Below are positions 1 through 8,655 of a stretch of DNA of 64,000 nucleotides, one piece after another (within the stretch, counting starts at the first letter, position 1; each line of letters starts with the position of its first letter). This stretch comes from Hydractinia symbiolongicarpus (lineage: Eukaryota > Cnidaria > Hydrozoa > Anthoathecata > Hydractiniidae), in NCBI RefSeq assembly GCF_029227915.1, contig NC_079888.1, forward strand, positions 10,401,001 to 10,465,000, in the 5' to 3' direction. The notes under the pieces were generated by a model. That model made no database searches, was not told the origin of the DNA, and saw only the letters and a list, made by a program, of their open reading frames with translations. Position numbers and translations under genes: made by a program.

Positions 1-65
1 ACTGTATTGTAAGTGGCTTGTCGAGGCTTTTGGTATGTTGTTGATCCAGCATACCCAAAACAAAC

Positions 66-347
66 ATGAACGACGTTAAGACACTCAAAAAAGAAGCGAA
101 AGCATTAAAGATCCGTAACTATTCCACTATGAATAAGGCCGACCTACTCGAAGCCATCCGTAAGGCCAAGTACAAGGACGCTTCGACACAAACGCACGGT
201 CCCTATTGCGAACCTTGTTGTACTATCGCTTGGCAGAAGAATCTCGAAGAATATTCGAGACAGCTTTCCGAAAAGCAGCGACTTGTCGTACATAATGTCG
301 ACCTTATCATCAATCAAGACACTGGAGAAGTACTCGAAATCAAGTAA
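66..347 (+). CDS. Small Rho_N/SAP-like protein of the Polinton-like element
   Basis: This is an intact 93-codon frame beginning at the first ATG after a short AC-rich leader. Residues 5-35 alternate lysines with leucines in the pattern of a Rho_N/SAP-like helical domain (K-x-L-K-K-E-A-K, then a K-A-D-L-L-E-A-I helix), a fold that usually binds nucleic acid. A CxxC pair (CEPCC, about residues 48-52) follows, then a charged tail ending GEVLEIK. It is one of the few genes here with no internal break. It converges with the membrane-protein pseudogene on the other strand, and an imperfect hairpin lies just after its stop. A nucleic-acid-binding role is inferred from the domain only. Confidence 0.6.
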   Translation: MNDVKTLKKEAKALKIRNYSTMNKADLLEAIRKAKYKDASTQTHGPYCEPCCTIAWQKNLEEYSRQLSEKQRLVVHNVDLIINQDTGEVLEIK

Positions 348-352
348 GAGAT

Positions 353-375
353 CTAGTATGTAATCAACACACTAG
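353..375. terminator. Imperfect stem-loop between convergent genes
   Basis: The arms CTAGTATGT (353-361) and ACACACTAG (367-375) pair with one mismatch around a 5-base loop. The hairpin sits six bases after the stop of the + strand gene and just past the 3' end of the - strand pseudogene. A related hairpin occurs at 2791-2816, also between convergent genes. A role in 3'-end formation is inferred from position. Confidence 0.4.
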
Positions 376-401
376 ACCCTATGAATACGCGGGTGGCCCC
401 T

Positions 402-1046
402 CTAGGTACCGCTGACATACTGCGCAGATTGAAGTTTTTTGAACAGTTCATCCTTCGCCTCCTCACGCCCTTGTGCGATAAGCTGCTGTCGCTCCCGTTC
501 ATTGATCGAGTCCACGGTTTTGCGTGTTCATTGTCGGGATTGCTCCTTCAGCACCATATACTTTTGCTTCTCCTGTATGATTAGACCGAACTCGTGGTCG
601 CTAATCACACCATTCTCCAAATTTCTGCTTATCAGGTCAACGATAGAGTTGAGCTTAGTCTCCGCCAGTAGTCAGATGCTCCCATGCTTCTTACTCTTGA
701 CACCTAACCTCTTCCCCGCCTTCCGCAGACCCGCTTGTCCCAACCCTACGGCAATCGCAATTCCACCCATAGCCACTGCTAACGGTACACCGATCCCAGA
801 TAGCATGCTACCAATACCAACACCTGAAGTTATCACACTTACCGCTAGTAACCCGTGATCCATGTATCTAACCCACGTATCATGCATCTTGACCTTTTTA
901 GTCAGCTTGTCACGCTCTTTAATCTCATCTCTAAGGTACTGGTCTACCTCCTCGATCTTCTTCAATCTATAGACCTGACTCTCTTCTGGCTCTTGATCAG
1001 GCGCACTTGGTGGTAGGCTCGGGTAAAGCTTAGCAATATCTGTCAT
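402..1046 (-). pseudogene. Small membrane protein with N-terminal PSAP motif, broken
   Basis: The frame starts at an ATG (1044-1046) directly after the TAA of the upstream gene on the same strand, so the two were probably co-transcribed. The first 124 residues hold a proline-rich N-terminus with the tetrapeptide PSAP, a charged helical stretch, and two adjacent Gly/Ala-rich hydrophobic segments (about residues 66-105) that look like a membrane hairpin. The same frame continues past a TGA at 672-674 with clearly coding-like, Glu/Lys-rich helical sequence. It meets a second TGA at 528-530 and ends at TAG 402-404. I recall similar unnamed proteins from cnidarian genomes. PSAP is a known ESCRT-recruiting late-domain motif, but its use here is inference. 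Confidence 0.6.
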
Positions 1047-1718
1047 TTATTGTATGAGCAAATGCAAAGTAATTCCCACGAACAAAACGTTCTTATCGTG
1101 GTGATGCTCGTCTGTCAGCATAAACTCGAGACGATTGGTGGAGTCCTCCAAGGGAAGGTATACAGGAGTGTCAAAACTCCACGTAAGCATGTCTCCCCAT
1201 GCGTTTAGCTCTTTGGTGGGAAGCATAGCCAGTATCTTGGATTTTTTTCCGTTAAACAGGCAGTCATTTTCATCGAGTTGGGGGCAAACAAGTCTCAGCC
1301 GCTGGTATACGTCAGTCTTGTTGAATGAGTCGTAGTCACTGTTCATATAGTATTTTTTCTTTGGATCATAGGGTAGACCCAAGAGCTCTTGCAGTTGTCG
1401 ATGAATCACCACCGTGTACCCGTCATTGACACGGAGTCTGCAGAGTTCGTTCCTGAGTACGAAGGGCTCGATCTTACCCTCCGCTCGCTCGTTGACAATG
1501 GCTGCCAAATCCTCTATTTTGTACAAACCGTTCATGATCTCAATTCGAGTAACCGTCTGATCAGGTCCTTCCTTACGGATGGTAAAATCGCAGTCTTGGT
1601 AGAGATTCAACCAGACAGGTCGAATGCTGATTGACTTCAGAGCTATCCTCGTGTCCTGGCCTAGGTAGTCCTCAAATATCGTAGGGTTCTCTATATCTGT
1701 GACATACAGTTGCTTCAT
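1047..1718 (-). CDS. 223-residue conserved protein, possible minor structural (penton-like) protein
   Basis: This intact frame of 223 codons starts at 1718, only 16 bp from the divergent start at 1735. Its stop TAA is followed at once by the ATG of the next - strand gene. The sequence looks beta-rich: alternating hydrophobic strands in the first third, an acidic/aromatic middle (KKKYYMNSDYDSF), and a final strand pattern VLFVGITLHLLIQ. No transmembrane segment is evident. Size and position between other putative virion genes suggest a minor capsid or penton-like single jelly-roll, which Polintons and adintoviruses encode. I cannot align it to one, so the function is tentative. Confidence 0.55.
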   Translation of the reverse strand: MKQLYVTDIENPTIFEDYLGQDTRIALKSISIRPVWLNLYQDCDFTIRKEGPDQTVTRIEIMNGLYKIEDLAAIVNERAEGKIEPFVLRNELCRLRVNDGYTVVIHRQLQELLGLPYDPKKKYYMNSDYDSFNKTDVYQRLRLVCPQLDENDCLFNGKKSKILAMLPTKELNAWGDMLTWSFDTPVYLPLEDSTNRLEFMLTDEHHHDKNVLFVGITLHLLIQ

Positions 1719-1734
1719 GTTTCTTTAAGAAACG

Positions 1735-2789
1735 ATGAGCATTTACTCGTATAACCCTAGAGCAAAGTATACCCCTACACATGGGCGCTATCTCGAGAGA
1801 CTCAAGGGCGAAGATCTCTCAATACAAGAATCGTTATTGATGCGAAGGGGTCCTCGTTTACGGTGAAATTCCCCAACATCTTCATTGACTACGAATTCCA
1901 CCTTGGTGCGGTGTTAAATACTTGGCAAGGCCACCCTTTCAACCTCTGGTCTACTCAGCTCAATTTTGCTATCTACTGCGCAACTTCAGTTTGTGGTTTT
2001 TCTATGCAGCATCTAACCACATCCTTGCCTCTTGTTCGCTCCGTTTACCGTTTCCAAGTGAACTTCCAGATATGTAAAATCCTTCAAGATCTTGACATTT
2101 CTCTACCAGGCTCAGATAGGTTTCGACATCTCAACAACCCTTTCAACATGCAAAAATTCCAGCAATTAGCACGTGAATTTGGGGTAAGCGACAGCGAGAG
2201 CGAGTGGAGGAACTAGACCTTGTTCAGTAGCTGGCAAGCTATTCGCAAAGACTATCCTGGCTTGGGTCCTAGTTATTTCGATTAAAAAACATGGAGTCGA
2301 TGGATTCTCGAAACCTCTTAAGGTCTCACTCGTATAGGCATAGAGAAGCTTTCCCAAAGCGTAAGATTTTACGCTTACCTCATACTTCAGAGCCAAGCTA
2401 ACGCGTTCGATCGATGCTCAACGCTTATACTTGACAACCTTTGAAGGGCTGATCCTTCGGTCTAGTGACACAGGTGAGGAAATAACGCGATTCCAAAATG
2501 TGCTCAAGTACGCGCGGTCCAAGGTTGATTTCAACGTTGCTCATGGTGCATATATGAGCCTTCATATAGGGAATGTCGTGAATTTCACGAACAAGACACT
2601 CATCAACAAGGAGTACTTCTCGATTGGTGTTAACCCGCAGATTAACGCTACCAGACCACAGGGTCTCCCTCCCGATCAGAGTCGCACACTGCGCCAGGAG
2701 TCGATGCAACTCGGCATGAGAATACCAAGGCTACCGTTATCACGTTGGGAGTAGGGCTAATCCTCGCTTTTATCTGGATGAAGAAATAG
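1735..2789 (+). pseudogene. Uncharacterised element protein with C-terminal membrane anchor, multiply frameshifted
   Basis: The ATG at 1735 opens a frame starting MSIYSYNPRAKYTPT that shifts near 1858-1863. The longest intact piece (about 1863-2216) carries NIFIDYEFHLG and GHPFNLWS blocks. A degenerate stretch with stops follows (about 2217-2364). The frame is open again to about 2754 with ITRFQNVLKYARSK, and the last exon-like piece (about 2690-2789, another frame) is a hydrophobic helix ending IWMKK. I recall cnidarian element proteins with this order of blocks and a C-terminal membrane helix, so I read all pieces as one decayed gene. Open frames on the other strand at 2166-2396 and 2425-2709 are treated as shadows. 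Function unknown. Confidence 0.55.
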
Positions 2790-4139
2790 GTCTAATGTGT
2801 TGAACAACATACTAGACTCCCATCGATCCTTACCACTCCTCTTGCCCCTATTACCAACATAAGCCACCAAGATACCAACAGCAGCAGCAAAGGCCATATA
2901 CAAGTGCTTTGCTGCGAACTCGACGACTCTCGCTGCCACTCTGAAAAAGAACGACACTACGCTGCCAATGATCCCTGGAAGGGCTGCACCTGCTTTGCCT
3001 GCTAGTTACTTCAAGAACTTTCCGAGTCTTTCAAGCTGTTTTAGCACGAAACCTTTGCCCTCAGCACCTCCTCCTGTAGCAGCTTCTCCGGCGGCACCTC
3101 CACCTCCAGTGACGGCAAGCACGATGGTTGATACGAGCAAGCCAACAGCAGAAACGATGCTCGCGATAGTCAGGCCCTGCTCCTTGAACAAGATCTTGAG
3201 CTTTTCGACTAAAGTTTTATCAACCCCAGCGATCTTCATTAGAGTCTCTTTGATAATCTTCAGTTGACTCTGAATCTCGCAGGAAAATACGCCGTGTTGC
3301 TCTCGTAGGGCTTTCTTCTCATCCTGCAGTTTCTTAAACTCTTTGTTCCATTTGTCTATTTGTTCCTTGGTTGCTCCGGGGTTGGCCTTCTTTTCCTCCT
3401 CTAGACTTTTGATCTGCTCATCTCTGACAAGGATCTTGCTTTCCAACATCCTCGGCTGGCCACGGATCGTTCGAATCCCTTGGTCGAGTCCCCTTCTCTC
3501 GCGACCCGTGAAAATCTCGCCTCCTCTAAACGAAGTATCTTCCATCAGGCTCGTCTTCTCGTCAAGTACTTTCCTGAGCCGCAGCTCCATCTCGATATTG
3601 TCACCCTTTGCTTCGATCTGCTTCACATCCTTCAAGATCCTCCCGGCCGTTGGAGCGATAGGTGTATTATCGTCTTCGAACCCCATACGCCCCAAGCGGG
3701 GGCGTAGCATCCTTAGCAGCGTCCTTCTAATAATTCTAAATTCACCATTATCTTCCCTTGTGAGTCTAATTTCATCGAAAAAAAGCTGGTTATTGTCCAG
3801 CCTAAAACCGTCGTAAGGTATCGCATCTAGCTTCGGCTCCTCATTCAACTTCACCACAAGATATTTGTAAAAGCTAACAACCTTCGACCTTTTCAGCCTT
3901 TCCCATTGACTTAGTGTGGTGTCGTCTCCTTCCTTCTCCAGCAACCTTTGTAACCATTCCGGTTGACTTGGCGTGGTGTCTGCATCAGTCGCTTCTGTCC
4001 CACTCGCCTGTGGCTCAGTGCTGGGCCCTTGCTTATCCTCGGGTCGAAGGATTGCACTTTCGCTACTAAACTCCTCAGACTCGTCTTGAATATCTTCCTC
4101 CGCCGTGAAATTGTCATCGAATCCTGGAATATCTGTCAT
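2757..4139 (-). pseudogene. Coiled-coil protein with C-terminal hydrophobic segments, one in-frame stop
   Basis: The ATG at 4139 is 32 bp from the divergent capsid start. Residues 1-60 are acidic and Ser/Thr/Pro-rich (likely disordered). A mixed central region runs to about residue 170, and a long Lys/Glu-rich coiled coil with an EEEKKANPGATKEQIDKW stretch lies at about 230-300. Then come a hydrophobic helix (ASIVSAVGLLVSTIVLAV) and a Gly/Ala-rich linker. The frame stops at TAA 3006-3008 after GKFLK but continues in the same frame with LAGKAGAALPGIIGSVV and a second hydrophobic helix. The stop therefore looks like a mutation rather than the native end, and the native end is unclear. Probably a membrane-associated virion or assembly protein; that is inference. 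Confidence 0.6.
2791..2816. terminator. Imperfect stem-loop at a convergent gene junction
   Basis: The arms at 2791-2801 (TCTAATGTGTT) and 2806-2816 (AACATACTAGA) pair with two mismatches around a four-base loop. It follows the + strand stop at 2787-2789 by one base and overlaps the 3' end of the - strand pseudogene. The right arm contains the complement of the CTAGTATGT arm found at 353-361, so the two hairpins look related. Confidence 0.4.
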
Positions 4140-4171
4140 TCATTATTCAACCCTTCACAACCTATTAATAA

Positions 4172-5328
4172 ATGTACGGAACTAAGCCAGCTCCTTACAA
4201 GGAATTAAAGACATTGCTGGCCATGAAAGGCAAGAAACAGCGTGTCAAGGTCTCGCATAATCCCAGTACGATTAATCAGAACGAAGATTTGTACGTGGAT
4301 GTACCCAATTTGGGTAACGATGATGTAATGTTCCCAGGGTCCCTCAAGCTCCTTTTCGACCTGGAGCTTACTGGCACCAATACCAAACGCACCATTGTCA
4401 GCAACATCGGCAAGGCCTTGGTACAGAACCTTCGCATAAGCTTGAACGTCCACGAAGTGCAAAATATTAGCGACTTCAATGTGTTCGCAGTATATAGGGA
4501 TCTGTGGTTGCCAAAATTCGAGCGTGAGAACAATCTAATTCTTGAGGGCATCAATCCCAATGATGGGAACAGCAGAGCGCTGCAAGTAAAAGCTAGCGAA
4601 CGTGCAGACAATGATGAACAAAAGGCGATCGTGGCAGCTTACGGTAACACCTTTTGTATCCCCATAGGCAAGATGTTCCAGTTGACACGAGACTTGCCCT
4701 TCCATCAAGCAGGCTTACGCGATAGGCTCCAGTTCGCCATACATTTTGCACCCTATGACTAAGTCATCAAAGATGCCGGTACACCAAAATCTGGGTTACC
4801 GAAACTAAACCAGCTGATGCTGCGTACAAGATCACAAACATTTGCTGGGAGTTTGATAAAGTGACAAGCGAAGGTCTCGCGAGCGCTATGAAGTCATGAT
4901 ACTCGAGACTCGTCCTGCCCTATGAGCGTGTACTCCGCAGTAAGGTTATAACGATGAAGAAAGCTGATACCTCCTACAACCTCCAGATCGACACTCCTGC
5001 CAAGAGTTTGAAGGGTATACTCCTGTTGTTCGTAGATCCCGACAAGGTCAAAGCTTATGAGGGCGCTAACGAGGTTTTCTACAACCCAAAGATCGAGAAA
5101 ATCGCGATCGCGGTGGAAGGCGAGCCGAATGAACTGAATAGCCACGCCATGCTACCCAAGGACCATCTCGAACAAGTCGTTGAATACTTTGGCAGCCATG
5201 ACTCGGGGGTGAGGATTGGGCAGTTCATGGCTGAGCGCTATGCGCTGTTCATTGTTTTAAGAGCGACACCCGATCACAGCTTGCACGGTAGGCCTCTACG
5301 GTATAACTCTCATAGCACAGAGTATTAA
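4172..5328 (+). pseudogene. Polinton/adintovirus major capsid protein (double jelly-roll), broken
   Basis: The first 196 codons (4172-4762) show features of the Polinton major capsid family: a strand region with MFPGSLKLLFDLELT, a V(S/N)NIGKALV block, a YRDLWLPK block and a YGNTFCIPIGK block before LPFHQAGLRDRLQFAIHFAP. TAA at 4760-4762 interrupts the frame. Coding sequence resumes in another frame by about 4790 (block ITNICWEFDKV), meets TGA at 4897-4899 and continues to 5328 with a second jelly-roll half ending LRATPDHSLHG. The C-terminus seems shortened compared with relatives I recall. The protein would form the hexon-like capsomers of the icosahedral shell. At least two stops and one frameshift make it non-functional as it stands. 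Confidence 0.82.
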
Positions 5329-5354
5329 ATAAAGATGGCGACCTTGGCAGTATA

Positions 5355-5731
5355 ATGGCAGGAGGAGCGTTGATTAACGCGATGGCATTTAGCGTTTCAA
5401 ATTTCCTATTCTCCAAGCTCACAGGACATGGTGAAACAGAACGTAAAAGACATGACAAAGCTATTGAACAACTCCAGACTGCCCAGGCAGCTTGGGTACG
5501 TGACAGACAGGCAAAAATCGACCGGTATAATCAGCAGCGAGAGCTTAAGCATCAAACTGGCGAGAGTCTTAAAGAACTCAATGAGGGCATGCGACAGTAC
5601 TATATCGCGATGATCGAGAAAGCTCCCAAGCTCTCCGACTAATACCCTCGAAGCAGCAACAAGACGGTGAGCTGACGTTCATCGTAGGGTCCTTGGCACT
5701 GCTGGGTTTTGCAGTATACAAGTATATGTAA
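5355..5731 (+). pseudogene. Small coiled-coil protein with C-terminal membrane helix, frameshifted
   Basis: The ATG at 5355 follows the capsid gene by 26 bp on the same strand. The N-terminus has a short Ala/Gly-rich hydrophobic patch (MAGGALINAMAFSVSNFLFSK), then a long charged helix with an ERKRHDKAIEQLQ block. This frame ends at 5642. A second frame just after it (about 5645-5731) reads a charged linker and a hydrophobic helix ending AVYKYM-stop, which looks like the original C-terminal anchor cut off by a one- or two-base indel. I recall similar small proteins beside the capsid gene in cnidarian elements. Possibly a minor virion membrane protein; function unproven. Confidence 0.6.
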
Positions 5732-5757
5732 AGAACATTTTTTGACATGTATTAAAC

Positions 5758-6746
5758 ATGTCAAAAGCACATATCGTTACGGCTGAAGAAGCCGAAAAGC
5801 TAAGCCAAATCTACTAAACTCTGGAACATCTCTTGACTGGTCGAAAAGCCATTAAACTACTCTCCGAGCAGAGTGGTATCTCTAAAAAGAGAGTTACTCA
5901 CTGGTTGACGAGACAGCTGCTCTGGCTTAGATATATCAAAGGCCCTAAGCGCATCAACTACCCACATTTCACTATTACAAAGCCCCACGAAATGCACCGA
6001 TTTGACTTGCTCTATATGCCCCACGATAAAGTGTATATATACTCACGGGTATCGACGTTGCTTCGAGGTACAAGGTAGCGAAACCATTGAGAACCGAAAA
6101 GGCTAGCGAGGTTGCGGACATGCTCAGTGACATATACAAGGCCGGACCTTTACGATATCCGAGTATATTCCAATGCGACAACGCCTCTGAGTTTAAGTCT
6201 GCCGTGAGCAAGCTGCTAGAAAGCAAAGGTGTCGAGATAAAGCGTGCCACCACCAAATACCACCACACTTTCACGGCATTCGTCGAATCGTATAACAAGA
6301 CGCTCGCCGAAAAGCTCTTCAAACCTCAAGATGCGCAAGAGTTGGTCACTGACGAACAGAGTAGTACATGGGTTAAACACTTGTATACTATCGTCAAGGG
6401 GTTGAACAACACCTAGACCGCGATGATTGGTATGAAACCTTCGAAAGCGATTAAGCTAGACGAGGTCCCGCTTACGGAAATCGAAGGCTATCCTGATAAA
6501 AAGCCTCTACCCGATGACGGTCTATACTTGTACCTCCTTCGGCGTGGAGAGGAGCATGGTGATCAAAAAAGACGTACGACAGACGCTTGGTGGAGCAAAA
6601 AGACGTATAGACTCGATCGTATTGTGACAGGTACACGTCTCCTGTACTATTTGGCAGATGGGCACGAACGTAGTTTTGTGTCAGAGGAGTTGATGCCAGT
6701 ACCAGAGGATGTTGAAGTACCTCCGAAGCATGTTAAAGAGTGGTAA
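5758..6746 (+). pseudogene. Retroviral-like (rve) integrase of Polinton type, DD35E, broken
   Basis: The ATG at 5758 opens a frame interrupted by TAA at 5815-5817, which then runs to the first catalytic Asp (FDLLYMP, Asp codon 6004-6006). A frameshift near 6040 moves coding to the next frame (TGIDVASRYK). This holds the second Asp (QCDNASEFK, codon 6177-6179) and the Glu (FVESYNK, codon 6285-6287), exactly 35 residues apart as in DD35E integrases. TAG at 6414-6416 interrupts the same frame, which continues to 6746 with an SH3-like tail (TRLLYYLADGHERSFVSEEL). In Polintons this enzyme inserts the element and makes target duplications. All three catalytic residues survive, but the frame is broken at least three times. 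Confidence 0.9.
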
Positions 6747-6774
6747 ATTTCTCGAGACAGATGACCATTTCACC

Positions 6775-6797
6775 GGTTCACCCGCTGCGGGTAAACC
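6775..6797. terminator. Hairpin after the integrase gene
   Basis: The outer arms GGTT/AACC and inner arms ACCCGC/GCGGGT pair around a single T, with one C-A mismatch between them. It lies 28 bp after the integrase stop and 65 bp from the stop of the convergent BRO gene. A termination or 3'-processing role is suggested by position only. Confidence 0.4.
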
Positions 6798-6823
6798 GCT
6801 CAGTTGATACTTATAGACGTAGT

Positions 6824-6849
6824 TTTTGTGGCTTCCATAAACCACAAAA
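6824..6849 (-). terminator. 3' stem-loop copy 1 (TTTTGTGG/CCACAAAA)
   Basis: Perfect 8-bp arms TTTTGTGG (6824-6831) and CCACAAAA (6842-6849) flank a 10-base loop, 12 bases beyond the stop of the - strand BRO gene. The same stem and loop length recur at 8302-8327 after another - strand gene, and a half-copy lies near 7741-7755. The repetition after consecutive stops suggests a shared 3'-end signal. Confidence 0.5.
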
Positions 6850-6861
6850 CATGCTTACGCC

Positions 6862-7691
6862 CTAGCCTTCTAACGTTGGAACACCTAAGTTGTATAAGTC
6901 ATGGCTAGTAAGGTCGATCAGCTTGAAGTGACATCTTTTCCGTTTTACGTGCCCTTGATCTTCGAATCTATTGAAAGCATGAACACCATTGGCATTGTCA
7001 ATGACTACAATCTCTTCCGACTCAGGGTATTTTTCCTTGAAACATCTCCTTTTCTTGAGAATAGCACATCTTTGTACGCGAGCGCCGTAGTATGGGAGAT
7101 AGTGATACTCGTCATCGTCCTGTGTGGTGTGCTTTCGGTAAATCATAATAACGTTGTCTTTACCGGGATCTTGGGCATGTAGCACATACCTTTCACGTAG
7201 TCTTGCATTTTCTTGGCACTGTACCTCGAGCTGCCTATCCCTGTCCTCGAGAATATCATTCAACACCACAAGCTGTCTATCCCTGTCCTCGAGGTCATCA
7301 TTAAGCAATGCTAGAGCTATATCTCCTTCTTCGAGGGCCACGTCCTGTGCTTCAAGAGATTTGGCAAGCTTTCGTATTTCCCTAGGTAGTAGCTCCCCTA
7401 CTACCCACCCAAGGAATGGTTTGGCCTCGGGTCTGCCACACCTCAAGAGGAGGCAATAAAGGCCCGCTTCTGTCAGTAACACCGTTTCTGGTAGTGGGAG
7501 GTCAATATTGAACCTTCCTTCCACAACATTTTAACGTCTCTATATCGTATTATATACCTGCTGGGGACATGTGTTCAAACCACCCTATACCCAACGGCTC
7601 TAACAACATCGCGGGCCACTAGGCATTGTCCCTTATCCTGGACAAAGATTGATCGTACTTTTTTTCCTTTAAAAAAATTAACATAAGACAT
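6862..7691 (-). pseudogene. BRO-family protein (Bro-N plus C-terminal domain), broken in Bro-N
   Basis: The start chosen is the Met at 7691, where the conserved Bro-N beginning (MSYVNFFKGKKVRSI, then CLVARDVVRAVGY) is found. An upstream Met at 7757 adds only non-Bro sequence. TGA at 7575-7577 and a frameshift before about 7525 separate this from the rest of Bro-N, recognised by LLTEAGLYCLLLRCGRPEAK. A coiled-coil linker with two DLEDRDRQL-type repeats follows. The C-terminal domain (NVIMIYRKHT, then YPESEEIVVIDN and HAFNRF) resembles the domain called DUF3627 in iridovirus and ascovirus BRO proteins. BRO proteins bind DNA in large viruses. A truncated paralogue lies next door. Confidence 0.78.
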
Positions 7692-7762
7692 ATCTACTTG
7701 TGATTTTTTTTGATCCGGGGATCGTGTTGCGAGGACGGGGATAAACCACAAAAACATGTGAC

Positions 7763-8239
7763 TTAGTCATATAGCGCTGGAACACCTAGGTCGTACAAGT
7801 TGTCTCGACCCAAATCGATCAGTTTGAAGTTACATATGTATCGCTCCACGTGTCCTTCTTTGATACATCTGTTAAAGGTAAGTATACCGTTGGGGTTGTC
7901 GACAACGACAATCACTTCAGACTTTGGAAATTTCTCTTTGAACGAACTCCTCATCCCAGGTGTATCGCGTCTTTGAACACATGCGTCATAGTATGGGAAA
8001 TCGTGGTACTTATCGTAGTCAGGTGTTGTATGCTTACGAAAAATCATAATAACATTATCCTGCCTTAGATTCTGCGCGCGGCACCTGTTTCGAAGTGTCT
8101 CAATTTCCTGGGACTGTTCTAAAATATATTGATCCATATCTTCGAGCTCACCCTCCTGGAGTGCGAGGGTTGCTTTCTTTTCTTTGATTAACTTGCGCTG
8201 CTCCTCAAGTTTCCTCTGTAATTTTGCAAGACAAGACAT
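7763..8239 (-). CDS. BRO-like paralogue lacking Bro-N (coiled coil plus C-terminal domain)
   Basis: An intact 158-codon frame. Residues 1-55 form a Lys/Glu-rich coiled coil. From residue about 60 the protein repeats the C-terminal domain of the neighbouring BRO gene: NVIMIFRKHTTPDYDKYH against NVIMIYRKHTTQDDDEYH, and the shared ending NLYDLGVPALYD against DLYNLGVPTLEG. No Bro-N domain is present, and the sequence between this start and the next gene is too short to hold one. The pair therefore looks like a tandem duplication followed by loss of one Bro-N, or an original stand-alone C-terminal gene. The paralogue's frame is intact while the full-length copy is broken. Confidence 0.75.
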   Translation of the reverse strand: MSCLAKLQRKLEEQRKLIKEKKATLALQEGELEDMDQYILEQSQEIETLRNRCRAQNLRQDNVIMIFRKHTTPDYDKYHDFPYYDACVQRRDTPGMRSSFKEKFPKSEVIVVVDNPNGILTFNRCIKEGHVERYICNFKLIDLGRDNLYDLGVPALYD

Positions 8240-8301
8240 TTTATCTTACGGTTTTTGGATCTCTGATCGTGTATGCATGGACTGTGCTCACTCCAAAAAT
8301 T

Positions 8302-8327
8302 TTTTGTGGCCTTGATAAACCACAAAA
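8302..8327 (-). terminator. 3' stem-loop copy 2 (TTTTGTGG/CCACAAAA)
   Basis: Perfect 8-bp arms at 8302-8309 and 8320-8327 with a 10-base loop, identical in stem to the hairpin at 6824-6849. It lies downstream of the - strand gene ending at 8364 and upstream of the start of the BRO paralogue, so it could end the former transcript. Confidence 0.5.
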
Positions 8328-8363
8328 CTGCGACTTAATCTTCTAGCGCGAAACACCCGGGTC

Positions 8364-8582
8364 TTAATATCTCATCATATAGTGGATCATGGCAAGAGCC
8401 AGCGCCGAGACACAGGCGATTAAAGCAATCCGGTTGTTGTGTTTAACCCTCCGACTCATCTTATACAGATCCCAAATTTTTTCCTCATTATTCGCTTCCA
8501 AGTTCTCGATTTTTTGCTCCAAGTCCTCGATTGTTTGCTCCAATTTCTGGATCTCTCCCTCTCGTAATTTTTCGACAGACAT
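8364..8582 (-). CDS. Small tail-anchored coiled-coil protein
   Basis: An intact 72-codon frame. Residues 1-40 form a heptad-rich acidic coiled coil (EIQKLEQTIEDLEQKIENLE), followed by a basic patch (RRVKHNN) and a single hydrophobic helix (about residues 52-70) at the extreme C-terminus. This is the layout of a tail-anchored membrane protein. It is the third consecutive - strand gene in the block followed by the GTGGTTTAT-type 3' motif. No family is recognised. Confidence 0.6.
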   Translation of the reverse strand: MSVEKLREGEIQKLEQTIEDLEQKIENLEANNEEKIWDLYKMSRRVKHNNRIALIACVSALALAMIHYMMRY

Positions 8583-8655
8583 ATTTATTTAGTTGAAAGT
8601 CAAGGCAAAATGCTCCATTTTCAGTTGTACCCGCCAGGTATACCAGATGTCCGCG

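Noticed and set aside
381-858. + strand open frames at 381-584 and 439-858
   Set aside because: They are antisense to the PSAP membrane-protein pseudogene, whose frame continues through this region with coding-like helical sequence.
2166-2709. Open frames on the - strand at 2166-2396 and 2425-2709 as separate genes
   Set aside because: The + strand in the same place reads blocks that fit the gene starting at 1735, including a terminal membrane helix. The - strand frames overlap it fully and show no family pattern.
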